From NCBI GenBank assembly GCA_966211955.1, contig CBIHOF010000018.1, forward strand, positions 57,950 through 121,949: a DNA stretch of 64,000 nucleotides, read 5' to 3'. The DNA is from Albitalea sp966211955. Its GTDB lineage: Bacteria; Pseudomonadota; Gammaproteobacteria; Burkholderiales; Burkholderiaceae_C. The number at the start of each line of letters is the position of its first letter. Positions within the stretch are counted from its first letter, which is position 1. The notes under the pieces are model-generated. The model worked only from the letters and a program-made list of their open reading frames with translations, was not told where the DNA came from and searched no databases. This document shows positions 17,428 through 26,267 of this stretch, piece after piece. The position numbers and the translations under genes were made by a program.

Positions 17428-18672
17428 TCAGCCGGGGAACACCGCGGCGCTTCGCCCTGCCACCACGCCGCTTGCGAAAGACGCGGTGAGCAGATACCCG
17501 CCAGTGGGCGCCTCCCAGTCGAGCATCTCGCCGGCGCAGTAGACGTGCGGGATGGCGCGCAACATCAAGCCGTCGGTCAGCGCATCGACGCTCACGCCGC
17601 CGGCGGTGCTGATGGCTTCATCGACGGGCCGCGGCCTCACGACACGAAGCGGGAGCGACTTGATCGCCAGGGCAAGCTTCGCTGCATCGTGAATGTCGTC
17701 CTTGGTCAGCAGCTCATGCAGCAGGGCCGCCTTCACGCCATCGAGGCCGAGCCGGCTCTTGAGGTGCGTGGACAACGAGCGCGAGCCGCGCGGCCGGGCG
17801 ACTTCGGCGGCCACGAAATCGGCACTTCGTTGAGGCAGCAGGTCGATGTGCACCACGGCATCGCCATCGTTCGCAATGCGATCGCGGATCGGGCCCGATG
17901 CTGCGTAGACGAGGCTGCCTTCGACGCCGCCTTCGGTGATGACGAACTCGCCCTGCTGCGAGAAGCGGTGGCCGTCGAGCGCGTCGAAGGCCAGGGCGAC
18001 ATTCTTCATCGGAGCACCGGCGAACTTCATCTTGAAGAAGTCGCTCCAGCCGGCAACGTCGAAGCCGCAGTTGGAAGGCATCAAGGACCGAATCGCCACA
18101 CCGCGCGATTCGAGCAGCGGCACCCAGGCGCCGTCGGAGCCAAGGCGCGACCAGCTGGCGCCGCCGAGCGCGAGCACGACGGCGTCGTGTTCGCTCGCGA
18201 CGAGCTCGCCCGAAGGCGATGAGAAGCGCAAGCCGATGCCATCGCCGGCCCAGCCCACCCAGCGATGCCGCATGTGGAAGCGCACACCGGCCGCGCGCAA
18301 GCGGGCCAGCCAGGCGCGCAGCAAGGGCGCGGCCTTCATGTCGGTCGGAAACACACGGCCGGAGGTGCCGACGAAGGTCTCGATGCCCAGGTCGCGTGCC
18401 CACTCGCGCAACTGCGGTGCGCCGAAGCCCGTGAGCATCGGCTCGATGAATGCACGCCGGTCGCAGTAGCGCGCGACGAAGGCGTCATGCGGTTCGGAAT
18501 GCGTGAGGTTGAGGCCGCCCTTGCCCGCGAGCAGGAACTTGCGGCCGACGGAAGGCATCGCGTCGTACACGTCCACCTGCACGCCGGCTTGAGAGAGCAC
18601 CTGCGCCGCCATCAACCCGGCCGGACCACCGCCGACCACGGCCACGCGCCGCGCGCGCTCAGCGGTAGCCAT
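17428..18672 (-). CDS. FAD-dependent oxidoreductase (TIGR03862/HI0933-like flavoprotein)
   Basis: 414 residues starting at ATG 18672 (MATAERARRVAVVGGGPAGL). The N-terminal Rossmann motif 'VVGGGPAGLMAAQ' binds FAD, followed by 'GRKFLLAGKGGLNLTHSEP', the signature of the BaiN/HI0933 flavoprotein group. The C-terminus 'YCAGEMLDWEAPTGGYLLTA' contacts FAD. Substrates are not known for most members. The gene overlaps the end of the upstream Gly-rich exported protein by 14 nt, suggesting coupling. Confidence 0.93.
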   Translation of the reverse strand: MATAERARRVAVVGGGPAGLMAAQVLSQAGVQVDVYDAMPSVGRKFLLAGKGGLNLTHSEPHDAFVARYCDRRAFIEPMLTGFGAPQLREWARDLGIETFVGTSGRVFPTDMKAAPLLRAWLARLRAAGVRFHMRHRWVGWAGDGIGLRFSSPSGELVASEHDAVVLALGGASWSRLGSDGAWVPLLESRGVAIRSLMPSNCGFDVAGWSDFFKMKFAGAPMKNVALAFDALDGHRFSQQGEFVITEGGVEGSLVYAASGPIRDRIANDGDAVVHIDLLPQRSADFVAAEVARPRGSRSLSTHLKSRLGLDGVKAALLHELLTKDDIHDAAKLALAIKSLPLRVVRPRPVDEAISTAGGVSVDALTDGLMLRAIPHVYCAGEMLDWEAPTGGYLLTASFASGVVAGRSAAVFPG

Positions 18673-20173
18673 GGCCTGCCACGCCAAAGGTGAACGCCAG
18701 GGACAGGTCCAGCGCCGGAGCATCCACCCCCCCCTGTCGCAGCGACTTGATCTTGCCGGCGCCCAGCCGCACGGACAGCGAAGGCGACACCTTCACACCA
18801 AGGTAGGCATTGGGCTGCATGATCGCGCCGCCTTTGGTCTCGACACCGCCGCCGCCCGCCGCGCCGATCAGCATCTCCGCGCCGGCATGCACCGGCCCCC
18901 ACAGTGGCGCCTGCACGCCCAGGCCGAAGAGGCCGGCGGTGTAGCCGCCCGCGCCGCCGCCGTAGCCGCTGTGCGCCTGTCCGGTGAGGTAGATGTGCTC
19001 GCTCACGAAGCGGTTGGCCTTGAGCGTGACGTTCTGGATCTCGCGCTCGCCACCCGCCTTGCGCCGCGCGCTGTACCGCTCCACGCCACCAATCCATTCG
19101 GTGCGCGTGTTGCGAAGCGGCGCAGTCACGTCGGTCGGGTCATCGAGGATCCAGTTGAGCGACACGGCGCCATGCACGGCCTTGAAGCTGCCCTGCGGTG
19201 CACGCGTGAGCCCGCCTTCGACCGACAGGCCCAGCTCGCGCGTGAGCCGCACCGTGCCGTACACGCCGCCCTTGAGCAGCAGTCCGCCGCCCACGCCCAC
19301 GTCCCCGCCGCCGCCCATGCCGAGCGCACCCCGCACGCCAACGACCAGCGAGTTCGACCACAGCGCGGTTTCGGTGCCGAACGTGCCCAGGTATTCCGCA
19401 TAGCCGGCCACGCCGCCACTCGCCGCCCCTGCTGCTTCCAGGCCCCAGTACGCGTGGTCGCTTACCGCACGCTCCATGCGCACACCGACGAAGCCGATCT
19501 TTCCTTCATATGGCAGGCCGCTGTTGCGGTGCGCGCTGGCCCGCGGCGAGTAGGCGCCGAACACCGCCTGCACCCGGTCGAAGCCCATGCCCGATCGGCC
19601 GCTGATCTCCGAGCGTTGCGGGAGGCGGTCGCCGGGCACGTAGCGGAAGTCGCTCTTCGCACTCCACACCAGGCCGAGCTGCCGGCTGTTGATGTCGCCG
19701 TTGGCAAAGCGCACCTGCGATGCCGACAGGCCCGCAAGGAAGGGCCCGAAATCCCACAGCAGATCGAAGTGCGGCCGCAGCATGAGGCCGCCACCCACCG
19801 GCGCTGAGCCACCACCACCGCCGCCAGCATAGAAGCCCGCGTCGACAGTCAGCGGGCCGGCCAGGCGGTGCTGCCAAGCGGCTTCAACGCCCACGGTGAA
19901 CAGCCCACCGCGCCGGCCGCTGATCGCACCATAGGCCGCCGGCCCGGCCGAGAAGCCACGGCCGATGTCGATCAGGTAGCTCGTGCCCACCAGACCCATG
20001 CGCTCGTCGCCCGGCAGCTTCACGCGCTCGATGCCCAGCTTGATCTGCGCGGGCGCCGTGACCAGCGGATCGGTGGACGACTGTGCCCATGCCAGCCCCG
20101 TGGTCGCCATGCCGAGGCCAGCGAGCCAGGGGCGAAGATGGCGTGAAATGCGAAAGGGCATGGGAGGCGTCAT
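18659..20173 (-). CDS. Glycine-rich exported protein, probably outer-membrane beta-barrel
   Basis: I do not recognise a named family. The 504-residue product has a signal peptide (ending near 'GLAWAQ') and then long alternating-hydrophobic strands with Gly-rich turns ('GGLFTVGVEAAW', 'VVGVRGALGMGGGGDVGVGG'), ending 'LDLSLAFTFGVAGHGYR'. This pattern fits a large beta-barrel or an autotransporter-like repeat protein in the outer membrane. The start could be ATG 20173 or 20161. It overlaps the downstream flavoprotein gene by 14 nt and is divergent from the DUF1223 gene. Confidence 0.75.
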   Translation of the reverse strand: MTPPMPFRISRHLRPWLAGLGMATTGLAWAQSSTDPLVTAPAQIKLGIERVKLPGDERMGLVGTSYLIDIGRGFSAGPAAYGAISGRRGGLFTVGVEAAWQHRLAGPLTVDAGFYAGGGGGGSAPVGGGLMLRPHFDLLWDFGPFLAGLSASQVRFANGDINSRQLGLVWSAKSDFRYVPGDRLPQRSEISGRSGMGFDRVQAVFGAYSPRASAHRNSGLPYEGKIGFVGVRMERAVSDHAYWGLEAAGAASGGVAGYAEYLGTFGTETALWSNSLVVGVRGALGMGGGGDVGVGGGLLLKGGVYGTVRLTRELGLSVEGGLTRAPQGSFKAVHGAVSLNWILDDPTDVTAPLRNTRTEWIGGVERYSARRKAGGEREIQNVTLKANRFVSEHIYLTGQAHSGYGGGAGGYTAGLFGLGVQAPLWGPVHAGAEMLIGAAGGGGVETKGGAIMQPNAYLGVKVSPSLSVRLGAGKIKSLRQGGVDAPALDLSLAFTFGVAGHGYR

Positions 20174-20295
20174 GCGAGGCAGGATGTGAAGGCAAGGGCC
20201 GGTTTGGGGGCGGATGGTAGCGGCTGACCGGCGGCGGCTGTAAGAAGTGGCCCGTATCGAACGACCTCCCGACACCATTCAACCCAGGATCACCC

Positions 20296-21030
20296 ATGAC
20301 CTCACGATGGCTAGCCGCCGCGATGGCGGCCACGAGCTTGCATGCGCAGGCGGCGGAACTGTGCAGCGCGAAAAGCCCGGCCGCGAGCGTGCCGCTGATC
20401 GAGCTCTACACCTCCGAAGGCTGCAACAGCTGCCCGCCGGCCGACCGCTGGCTCAGCTCGCTCAAGGGCCGGCCCGACGTGGTGGCGTTGGCCTACCACG
20501 TCGACTACTGGGACCGGCTGGGCTGGAAGGATCGCTTCGCAAGCCCCGCCTTCACGCAGCGGCAGTCGGAACAGCTTCGCGTCAACGGATCGCGCTTCGC
20601 GTACACGCCGCAGGTCGTCATCGACGGACAGGACACGCACGACTGGAGTCGCACGCGGCCGGCGGCGGACCGCGGCATGTCGCCGGTGGTGATCGAGCTC
20701 ATGCGAGATGGCGCGAACAAGGTGTCCGCCCACGTGAGCGTGGTTGGCCAGACCCCCGCGCGGCTTGCGGCTTACTGGGCGGTCACCGAATCCGGCCACC
20801 GCACGGTGGTCAAGGCCGGCGAGAACGACGGCGCCACTTTGCAGCACGATTTCGTGGTGCGCGAATTCGAGGCAGTGCCGGCGTGGACGCCGTCACACGA
20901 CCACGTGCAGGGATTCACTCACTCGATCGGCCTGGCCTCCGATGCGGCCCATGCCCGCCGCGTGAACCTCGTCGTCGTCGACGCGGCGAACGGCAAGCCG
21001 GTGCAGGCGTTGGCGGTGGACTGCTCATGA
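20296..21030 (+). CDS. DUF1223 domain thioredoxin-like exported protein
   Basis: 244 residues with a signal peptide (MTSRWLAAAMAATSLHAQA). The mature part has the DUF1223 signature 'IELYTSEGCNSCPPADRWL', a thioredoxin-like CxxC arrangement, then 'VVALAYHVDYWDRLGWKD' and 'YTPQVVIDGQ'. Members are probably periplasmic redox or disulphide-handling proteins, but the function is unproven. AGGA lies 7 nt before the ATG. It is divergent from the Gly-rich gene across 122 nt. Confidence 0.9.
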   Translation: MTSRWLAAAMAATSLHAQAAELCSAKSPAASVPLIELYTSEGCNSCPPADRWLSSLKGRPDVVALAYHVDYWDRLGWKDRFASPAFTQRQSEQLRVNGSRFAYTPQVVIDGQDTHDWSRTRPAADRGMSPVVIELMRDGANKVSAHVSVVGQTPARLAAYWAVTESGHRTVVKAGENDGATLQHDFVVREFEAVPAWTPSHDHVQGFTHSIGLASDAAHARRVNLVVVDAANGKPVQALAVDCS

Positions 21031-21048
21031 GAGAGGTGACGCTCTGCC

Positions 21049-21069
21049 CCCTCCCCCGCCGGGGGAGGG
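21049..21069. repeat. GC-rich palindrome between convergent genes
   Basis: CCCTCCCCC (21049-21057) and GGGGGAGGG (21061-21069) form a 9-bp hairpin with a 3-nt loop between the convergent DUF1223 and DoxX genes. It resembles the CCCTCTCCC/GGGAGAGGG repeat found at 31275, 47165 and 53085. It could act as a bidirectional transcription stop, though it has no T-run. Confidence 0.5.
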
Positions 21070-21082
21070 AGGACCACCACCG

Positions 21083-21502
21083 TCAGTTCCAGCGCCCGGC
21101 CACCCCACCCACGCTCAAGCGCCCCGCCCCCATCAGCGCGATCGCGACCGCGGTGAACAGGTACATGCCCTGCAGTTCCAGCTGCCAGCCGCCCTGCTGG
21201 TTCAGAGAGAACAGCTGCGATGCATGCACCAGCGCGAGTGCAAAGAGCATGTTGACCGCCACGATGAGCGCGGCGACGCGGGTGAAGAGTCCGATGATCA
21301 GCAGCACCGGCGCCACCACCTCGCCGATGTAGACGAGGTAGGCGATGGGTGCAGGCAGGCCAGCCTTGCCCACCACATCGAGGATGAAGCCCGGGCCGCC
21401 CTTGATCTTGGCGATGCCGTGCAGGAGGATGAGCACGCCCAGCGTGACCCGAAGAATGAGCTTCGCGATATCGCTGGAACCCGCTTCCGAGGCTGAGGCC
21501 AT
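21083..21502 (-). CDS. DoxX family membrane protein
   Basis: 139-residue protein with four predicted membrane helices: 'ILRVTLGVLILLHGIAKIKG', 'VYIGEVVAPVLLIIGLF', 'VAALIVAVNMLFALALVH' and 'MYLFTAVAIALMGAG'. The first helix with 'LHGIAKIKGGPGF' is the DoxX signature. Related proteins partner with periplasmic thiosulphate or quinone oxidoreductases and thioredoxins. Divergent thioredoxin-like and nearby DUF1223 genes make a redox link plausible, which is inference. Confidence 0.9.
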   Translation of the reverse strand: MASASEAGSSDIAKLILRVTLGVLILLHGIAKIKGGPGFILDVVGKAGLPAPIAYLVYIGEVVAPVLLIIGLFTRVAALIVAVNMLFALALVHASQLFSLNQQGGWQLELQGMYLFTAVAIALMGAGRLSVGGVAGRWN

Positions 21503-21577
21503 GGAGACTCCCCGTGGTTGATGTGGGCGCGATTGTGTTCGGTAGAGTCGAGACTTTCAACCTCCGGTTTCGCCGTC

Positions 21578-22063
21578 ATGAACGCCATGCGCAGACTCTT
21601 CGTCTCGGCACTCGCCGCGCCACTCGTCGCCACGCTCATGGCAGGCACATCGGTTGCCGGCACCGCATCCCCAACCCTGCCCTATGACGAAGCAGCCGAT
21701 GCACGTGTCGACCTCAACCGCGCACTGCAGGACGCCCGGACACGGAACAAGCAGGTGCTGGTGGTCTTCGGCGCCAACTGGTGCCCGGACTGCCGCGAGC
21801 TCGCGCAGAAGATGAAGGGCGGCCCGCTCGCCTCGCACGTCGCCAAGCGCTACGTCGTGACCAAGGTGGACGTCGCCCGCTTCGACAAGAACACCGACCT
21901 TGCCCAGCAGATGGGCAACCCGATTCGCAAGGGTATTCCCGCCGTGGCCGTGCTGCGCGCGGACGGTACCCTCGTGAAAGCCACCGCCGGCGGGGAACTC
22001 GCCGACGCGCGCCGCATGGGCGACGAGCAGGTGCTCAAGGTGCTGGAGGGTCTCGCTCGGTAG
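21578..22063 (+). CDS. Exported thioredoxin-family protein (WCPDC)
   Basis: 161 residues starting at ATG 21578 with a signal peptide ('LVATLMAGTSVAG'). The thioredoxin fold has the active site 'FGANWCPDCRELAQKM', a CPDC motif as in thiol-disulphide exchange proteins, and the cis-Pro in 'KGIPAVAVLRADG'. It is probably periplasmic. The gene is divergent from doxX (75-nt gap) and precedes a GMC oxidoreductase by 24 nt on the same strand. Confidence 0.92.
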   Translation: MNAMRRLFVSALAAPLVATLMAGTSVAGTASPTLPYDEAADARVDLNRALQDARTRNKQVLVVFGANWCPDCRELAQKMKGGPLASHVAKRYVVTKVDVARFDKNTDLAQQMGNPIRKGIPAVAVLRADGTLVKATAGGELADARRMGDEQVLKVLEGLAR

Positions 22064-22087
22064 ACCCCCGTTCAAGGAGGTCTCGAC

Positions 22088-23731
22088 ATGGTCGACTACA
22101 TCGTCATCGGCGGCGGGTCCGCCGGCAGCGTGCTTGCCGCGCGCCTGAGTGAAGACCCGGCAGTCTCGGTCTGCCTGCTGGAAGCAGGCGAGCCCGACAA
22201 GAGCGTGCTCATCCACTGCCCTGCGGGCCTCGCACTGCTGGCCAAGAACGGCCAGGCCAACTGGAAGTTCGCGACCGTGCCGCAACCCGGCCTCAACGGC
22301 CGCCGCGGCTACATGCCGCGCGGCAAGGTGCTGGGTGGCTCGAGCTCGGTGAACGCGATGATCTACATGCGCGGCCAGCGCGAGGACTACGACCACTGGG
22401 CCGAACTCGGCAACAAGGGCTGGAGCTACGACGACCTGCTGCCCTACTTCAAGCGCTCCGAGCACAACGAGCGCGGCGCCGATGCCCTCCACGGCACCGG
22501 CGGGCCGCTCAATGTGATGGACCTGCGCAGCCCCAACCGCTTCGGCCCGATCTTCGTCGAAGCCGGCCGGCAGGCGGGCTTCCCCGTCAACACCGACTTC
22601 AACGGCCCGACGCAGGAAGGCGTGGGCATGTACCAGGTCACGCACAAGAACGGCGAGCGCTTCAGCGCGGCCAAGGCCTACCTCACGCCGAACCTGTCGC
22701 GGCCCAACCTGCATGTGATCACCGGCGCGCACACCACGCGCATCGTGCTTCAGGGCAAGCGGGCGGTGGGCGTCGAATACATGCAGGGCGGCAAGCTCCA
22801 GCGCATCGATGCGGACAAGGAAGTGCTGCTGTGCGCGGGCGCCATCCAGTCGCCGCAGATCCTCATGCTCTCGGGCATCGGCCCCAAGGCGCACCTGCAG
22901 TCTGTGGGCATCCCGACGCTGCACGACCTGCCCGGCGTGGGCCAGAACTTCCATGACCATGTGGACGTGGTGCAGGTGGTGAACGCACCCGGCGTGACCG
23001 ACCTCTTCGGCCTGAGCGCCCGGGGCATCGTCAACGCGCTGCGCGGCATTTCCGAATGGCGGCGCCAGCGCAGCGGCATGCTCACCACCAACTTCGCCGA
23101 GGCCGGCGGCTTCATCAAGAGCCAGCCCGAAGAGGCCACGCCCGACCTGCAGTTCCACTTCGTCATCGGCAAGCTGGTGGACCACGGCCGCAAGACGGTG
23201 TTCGGCCATGGCTACTCCTGCCACGTGTGCCTGCTGCGGCCCAACGCGCGCGGCAGCATCAAGCTCGCCAGCAAGGACCCGATGGACGCGCCCTTGATCG
23301 ACCCGAACTTCCTCGGTGATCGCGACGATGCGGACCGGCTGGTGCGCGGCTTCAAGCTGATGCGCCAAGTGCTGTCCCAACCGGCGCTCGCCGCCTTCGG
23401 TGGCAAGGAATCGGCGGCGTCGGCCAAGGCCAAGACCGACATGGAGATCGAGCACTTCATCCGCGACCACGCCGACACCATCTACCACCCCGTCGGCTCA
23501 TGCCGCATGGGCTCGGGACTGATGGACGTGGTCGATGCGCGGCTCAAGGTTCACGGCCTGCACGGCCTGCGCGTGGTGGATGCGTCCATCATGCCGCGCG
23601 TCATCTCGGGCAACACCAACGCACCGGTCATGGCGATCGGCGAGAAGGCGGCGGACATGATCCGCGCCGATGCGCGCGCTTCGGCGCCAGTGGCGGAGGT
23701 TGCTCAGCCGGCGGTGGCCATCGCGGGCTGA
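22088..23731 (+). CDS. GMC-family FAD oxidoreductase (alcohol/choline dehydrogenase type)
   Basis: 547 residues. The N-terminal FAD motif is 'DYIVIGGGSAGSVLAARL', the GMC signature is 'GGSSSVNAMIYMRGQREDYD', and the C-terminal catalytic region has 'HPVGSCRMG' with the active-site His, then 'VISGNTNAPVMAIGEKAADM'. A strong AGGAGG lies 7 nt before the ATG. Family members oxidise primary alcohols including choline and long-chain alcohols; the substrate here is unknown. The last 28 nt overlap the convergent dihydrouridine synthase gene. Confidence 0.95.
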   Translation: MVDYIVIGGGSAGSVLAARLSEDPAVSVCLLEAGEPDKSVLIHCPAGLALLAKNGQANWKFATVPQPGLNGRRGYMPRGKVLGGSSSVNAMIYMRGQREDYDHWAELGNKGWSYDDLLPYFKRSEHNERGADALHGTGGPLNVMDLRSPNRFGPIFVEAGRQAGFPVNTDFNGPTQEGVGMYQVTHKNGERFSAAKAYLTPNLSRPNLHVITGAHTTRIVLQGKRAVGVEYMQGGKLQRIDADKEVLLCAGAIQSPQILMLSGIGPKAHLQSVGIPTLHDLPGVGQNFHDHVDVVQVVNAPGVTDLFGLSARGIVNALRGISEWRRQRSGMLTTNFAEAGGFIKSQPEEATPDLQFHFVIGKLVDHGRKTVFGHGYSCHVCLLRPNARGSIKLASKDPMDAPLIDPNFLGDRDDADRLVRGFKLMRQVLSQPALAAFGGKESAASAKAKTDMEIEHFIRDHADTIYHPVGSCRMGSGLMDVVDARLKVHGLHGLRVVDASIMPRVISGNTNAPVMAIGEKAADMIRADARASAPVAEVAQPAVAIAG

Positions 23732-24714
23732 TCGCGCTGCTCAGACGCGTGGCCCTCGGAGGTGGCGCCGTCGCCGAAGAGGTGGCTGTACAGCAGCACC
23801 GGGTCGTTGATCGTTCGCACGGTGGCGTAGGCCTCAGCGGCTTGCGGGTAGCGGCGGCGCAGGTGGTTGAGCCACTGCTTGAGTCGGCCGGCACGCGCAC
23901 GAGGCTCGATCTTCATGCGGACGAGTTCCCAGAAGGCGCGCAGCAAAGGCTGCATCTGCTCCCAGCTCAGGCCCTCGTGCCGCGGATGACGGATGGCCAG
24001 CGCGAGGCCCGGGTCGCTCACCATGCCGCGGCCGATCATCACCGCGTCGCAGCCTGTCACCTCCATGCATCGAAGCGCATCGTGCCCGGTCCAGATCTCG
24101 CCGTTGGCGACCACGCGCACGGCCACGGCCGCACGAATGTCTGCGATGCGATCCCAGTAGGCCGGCGGCTTGTAGCCATGCGCCTTGGTGCGGGCATGCA
24201 CGACGATCTCATCCGCCCCGTTGTCGGCCATGGCCTGCGCGCATTCGATGGCCCGGGTGTCGCAGTTCACGCCCAGCCGCATCTTGGCCGACACCGGCAC
24301 CTGCGGCGGCACCGCGCGCCGCACAGCGCCCACGATGCGTGCAATGGTCTCGGGCTCGTCCAGCAGCGCCGCACCGCCGCCGTGGCGGTTGACGACCTTG
24401 GCCGGGCAGCCGAAGTTCAGGTCGATGCCATGCGGCCCCAGCGCCGCAAGCCGCGCGGCGTTCTCGGCCAGGCACACGGCGTCCGAGCCCATCAGTTGCG
24501 CCCGCACCGGCACGCCGGCCGGCGTGCGCCCACCGTTGAGCAACTCGGGAATGGTGCGGATGAACGCGCGATCAGGCAGCAAGGTGCCCGACACGCGGAT
24601 GAATTCCGACACGCAGCGGTCCACGCCCCCCACGCGCGTGAGGATGTCGCGCAGCGTGAAGTCGAGCAAGCCCTCCATCGGGGCGAGCAGGATCATCGGC
24701 GGGTCTTGGCTCAT
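23704..24714 (-). CDS. dusC: tRNA-dihydrouridine synthase (DusC-like)
   Basis: Flavoenzyme reducing a specific uridine in the tRNA D-loop; 336 residues from ATG 24714. Motifs: 'ILLAPMEGLLDFTLRDIL' (FMN site), 'IDLNFGCPAKVVNRHGGGA' with the catalytic Cys, and 'GADEIVVHARTKAHGY'. 'PMEGLLD' and overall length fit DusC, which acts on U16. The C-terminal tail ('SEGHASEQRDQPAMATAG') is extra and overlaps the 3' end of the GMC gene, so it may have been gained by stop-codon drift. Confidence 0.94.
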   Translation of the reverse strand: MSQDPPMILLAPMEGLLDFTLRDILTRVGGVDRCVSEFIRVSGTLLPDRAFIRTIPELLNGGRTPAGVPVRAQLMGSDAVCLAENAARLAALGPHGIDLNFGCPAKVVNRHGGGAALLDEPETIARIVGAVRRAVPPQVPVSAKMRLGVNCDTRAIECAQAMADNGADEIVVHARTKAHGYKPPAYWDRIADIRAAVAVRVVANGEIWTGHDALRCMEVTGCDAVMIGRGMVSDPGLALAIRHPRHEGLSWEQMQPLLRAFWELVRMKIEPRARAGRLKQWLNHLRRRYPQAAEAYATVRTINDPVLLYSHLFGDGATSEGHASEQRDQPAMATAG

Positions 24715-24742
24715 CCCGCGCATTGTCCCCGACACTTGCCGT

Positions 24743-25669
24743 TCACCCGCGGTCGAAGCGCTCCTTCGGTTTCGGCGCGCGAGCGAAGACCGGGTCCACC
24801 ATCGGGATGAGCTGCTGGATCTGCGCGATGCGCGAGGCGCCGGCCGGGTGGCTGGACAACCACTGCGGCGGCGCGCCGTTGTTGGCCGATTCCATCTTGT
24901 TCCACAGCGACAGGCCGGCGCGCGGGTCGTAGCCGGCGCGCGCCGCCAAGTCGAGCCCACCGCGGTCGGCTTCGGATTCATCGTCGCGGCTGAAGCGCAG
25001 GCCCAGCAGCTGGCCGCCCAGGCTCGCGAGATAGCGCCCGCCGTTGCCGAGGCCGAACAGCGCGGCGCCGAGCTCGATCAGCCCGTTGGTGGCCGTCGTC
25101 TTGCCCAGCTGCTCCCGCGAATGCTCGCGCAGGGCGTGGGTCATCTCATGCCCCATCACCATCGCGACCTCATCGTCATTGAGCTGCAGCTGCGTGAGCA
25201 GGCCGCTGAAGAAGGCGATCTTGCCGCCCGGCATGCAGAAGGCGTTGATCTGCTTGCTGCCGATCAGGTTGACTTCCCAGTTCCACTGCGCGGCGCGCGG
25301 CGTGCCGTGCAGGTTGCCCGCGGTGGCGTGTGGGATCAGCCGGTTGGCGATGTAGCGCAGCCGATGCACCTGCGGATGGTCGGCCGAGGCGAGCGCGCCC
25401 TGACTACGGGCTTCCTGCAAGAGTTGCTGGTATTGCTGCGCCGCGGCGGTCTCGATTTCGTCGGCGGACACGAGTTGCCCGATCGCCGAGCGATCGTTGA
25501 GCTCGATGCCGTCAGCCCAGGCCGGCAATGCCGGAAAGGCCAGCATCGCACCGGTACCAGCCATCGCCGCGCCAAACAGGCGGCGTGAATGCAGCGCGCA
25601 CCGGCAGCCTTGCCGCCAGCCGCCGATGCAATGTGAAAGTGCCGCGGACGGCTCGAATCGCTCGTTCAT
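24743..25669 (-). CDS. M48-family zinc metalloprotease, exported
   Basis: 308 residues. The N-terminus has a long basic region and hydrophobic stretch with 'SRRLFGAAMAGTGAMLAF', a possible Tat or Sec signal. The zinc site is 'VMGHEMTHALREHSREQLG' (HEMTH), with the third ligand Glu in 'FSRDDESEADRGGLDLA'. The layout matches LoiP/YcaL-type periplasmic M48 proteases that act in outer-membrane protein quality control. It lies 28 nt upstream of the dusC start on the same strand. Confidence 0.93.
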   Translation of the reverse strand: MNERFEPSAALSHCIGGWRQGCRCALHSRRLFGAAMAGTGAMLAFPALPAWADGIELNDRSAIGQLVSADEIETAAAQQYQQLLQEARSQGALASADHPQVHRLRYIANRLIPHATAGNLHGTPRAAQWNWEVNLIGSKQINAFCMPGGKIAFFSGLLTQLQLNDDEVAMVMGHEMTHALREHSREQLGKTTATNGLIELGAALFGLGNGGRYLASLGGQLLGLRFSRDDESEADRGGLDLAARAGYDPRAGLSLWNKMESANNGAPPQWLSSHPAGASRIAQIQQLIPMVDPVFARAPKPKERFDRG

Positions 25670-25750
25670 CGTGACTCCCCTGTCAAGAAGCGATGAACCA
25701 GATGAGCAAGCGGGATACCCGTTGCCTGGGCTCCCCTGTTCGCGGTCGAT

Positions 25751-26083
25751 TCAGTACGCCGCGACCGCGGCCGGCGAGGGGTCGGGCTCCGGCGCGAGGT
25801 GGCGCAGGTCCGCATCCTCGTGGAAGGTTGCACTGCCGCTCACCGCCGCGGCGCGCGATTCGCTGCCAGTGCCCGTGCCGCTGGACAGCGCTGCGCTGGT
25901 CGATCCCGCGCCCGTGGGCGACACGTGGTCGAGCGTGCCGGTGTGGGCATGCGGCGCCGACAGGTACAGCGCGGCGAGCAGCACGATCGCCATGGCTGCG
26001 CTGGCGAGCAGGCCCATGGCGAAGCGGCGCGAACGGCCGCGTTGGTGCTGGCGGTGGTGGTGCTTGACCTTGATGACGTTCAT
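25751..26083 (-). CDS. Small single-span membrane protein, unknown
   Basis: 110 residues with a His/Arg-rich N-terminus ('VKHHHRQHQRGRSRRF'), one membrane helix ('LLASAAMAIVLLAALYL') and a Ser/Gly/Ala-rich exterior tail. A GGGAGA Shine-Dalgarno lies about 7 nt before the ATG. No family is recognised. It is kept as a gene because of the ribosome-binding site, the sensible topology and the lack of a competing ORF. It could be a lineage-specific orphan. Confidence 0.55.
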   Translation of the reverse strand: MNVIKVKHHHRQHQRGRSRRFAMGLLASAAMAIVLLAALYLSAPHAHTGTLDHVSPTGAGSTSAALSSGTGTGSESRAAAVSGSATFHEDADLRHLAPEPDPSPAAVAAY

Positions 26084-26224
26084 GGCGTTCTCCCGGTGGT
26101 CGGGCCCACGGGAGAGAGATCCGCGGAGCCCACCTGGACATACGTGCCCCGCCCGGCCGATCGGACATGTCGCCTGTGCGCTTGCAGCGCTGTGGGAAAT
26201 CCTCTAGGCTTGTTTTATTAATTC

Positions 26225-26248
26225 GGAATTATGTTCCGTTCTACGGAT
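26225..26248 (+). promoter_or_regulatory. Composite palindromic operator before the acyl-CoA dehydrogenase operon
   Basis: GGAAT, 4 nt, TTCCG, 5 nt, CGGAT: two adjoining inverted repeats sharing the central TTCCG. The same arms with the same 4-nt and 5-nt spacers occur at 31361-31384 before the iclR gene. The site lies 20 nt before the ATG of the first dehydrogenase, so a bound protein would block transcription or initiation. Binding by the IclR protein of this locus is inference from the matching autoregulatory-type site. Confidence 0.65.
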
Positions 26249-26267
26249 CACACCGGCGCCGACGACC

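Noticed and set aside
21557..23488. 643-codon minus-strand frame opposite the GMC oxidoreductase
   Set aside because: Antisense of two clear genes; His/Val/Ala-rich shadow translation.
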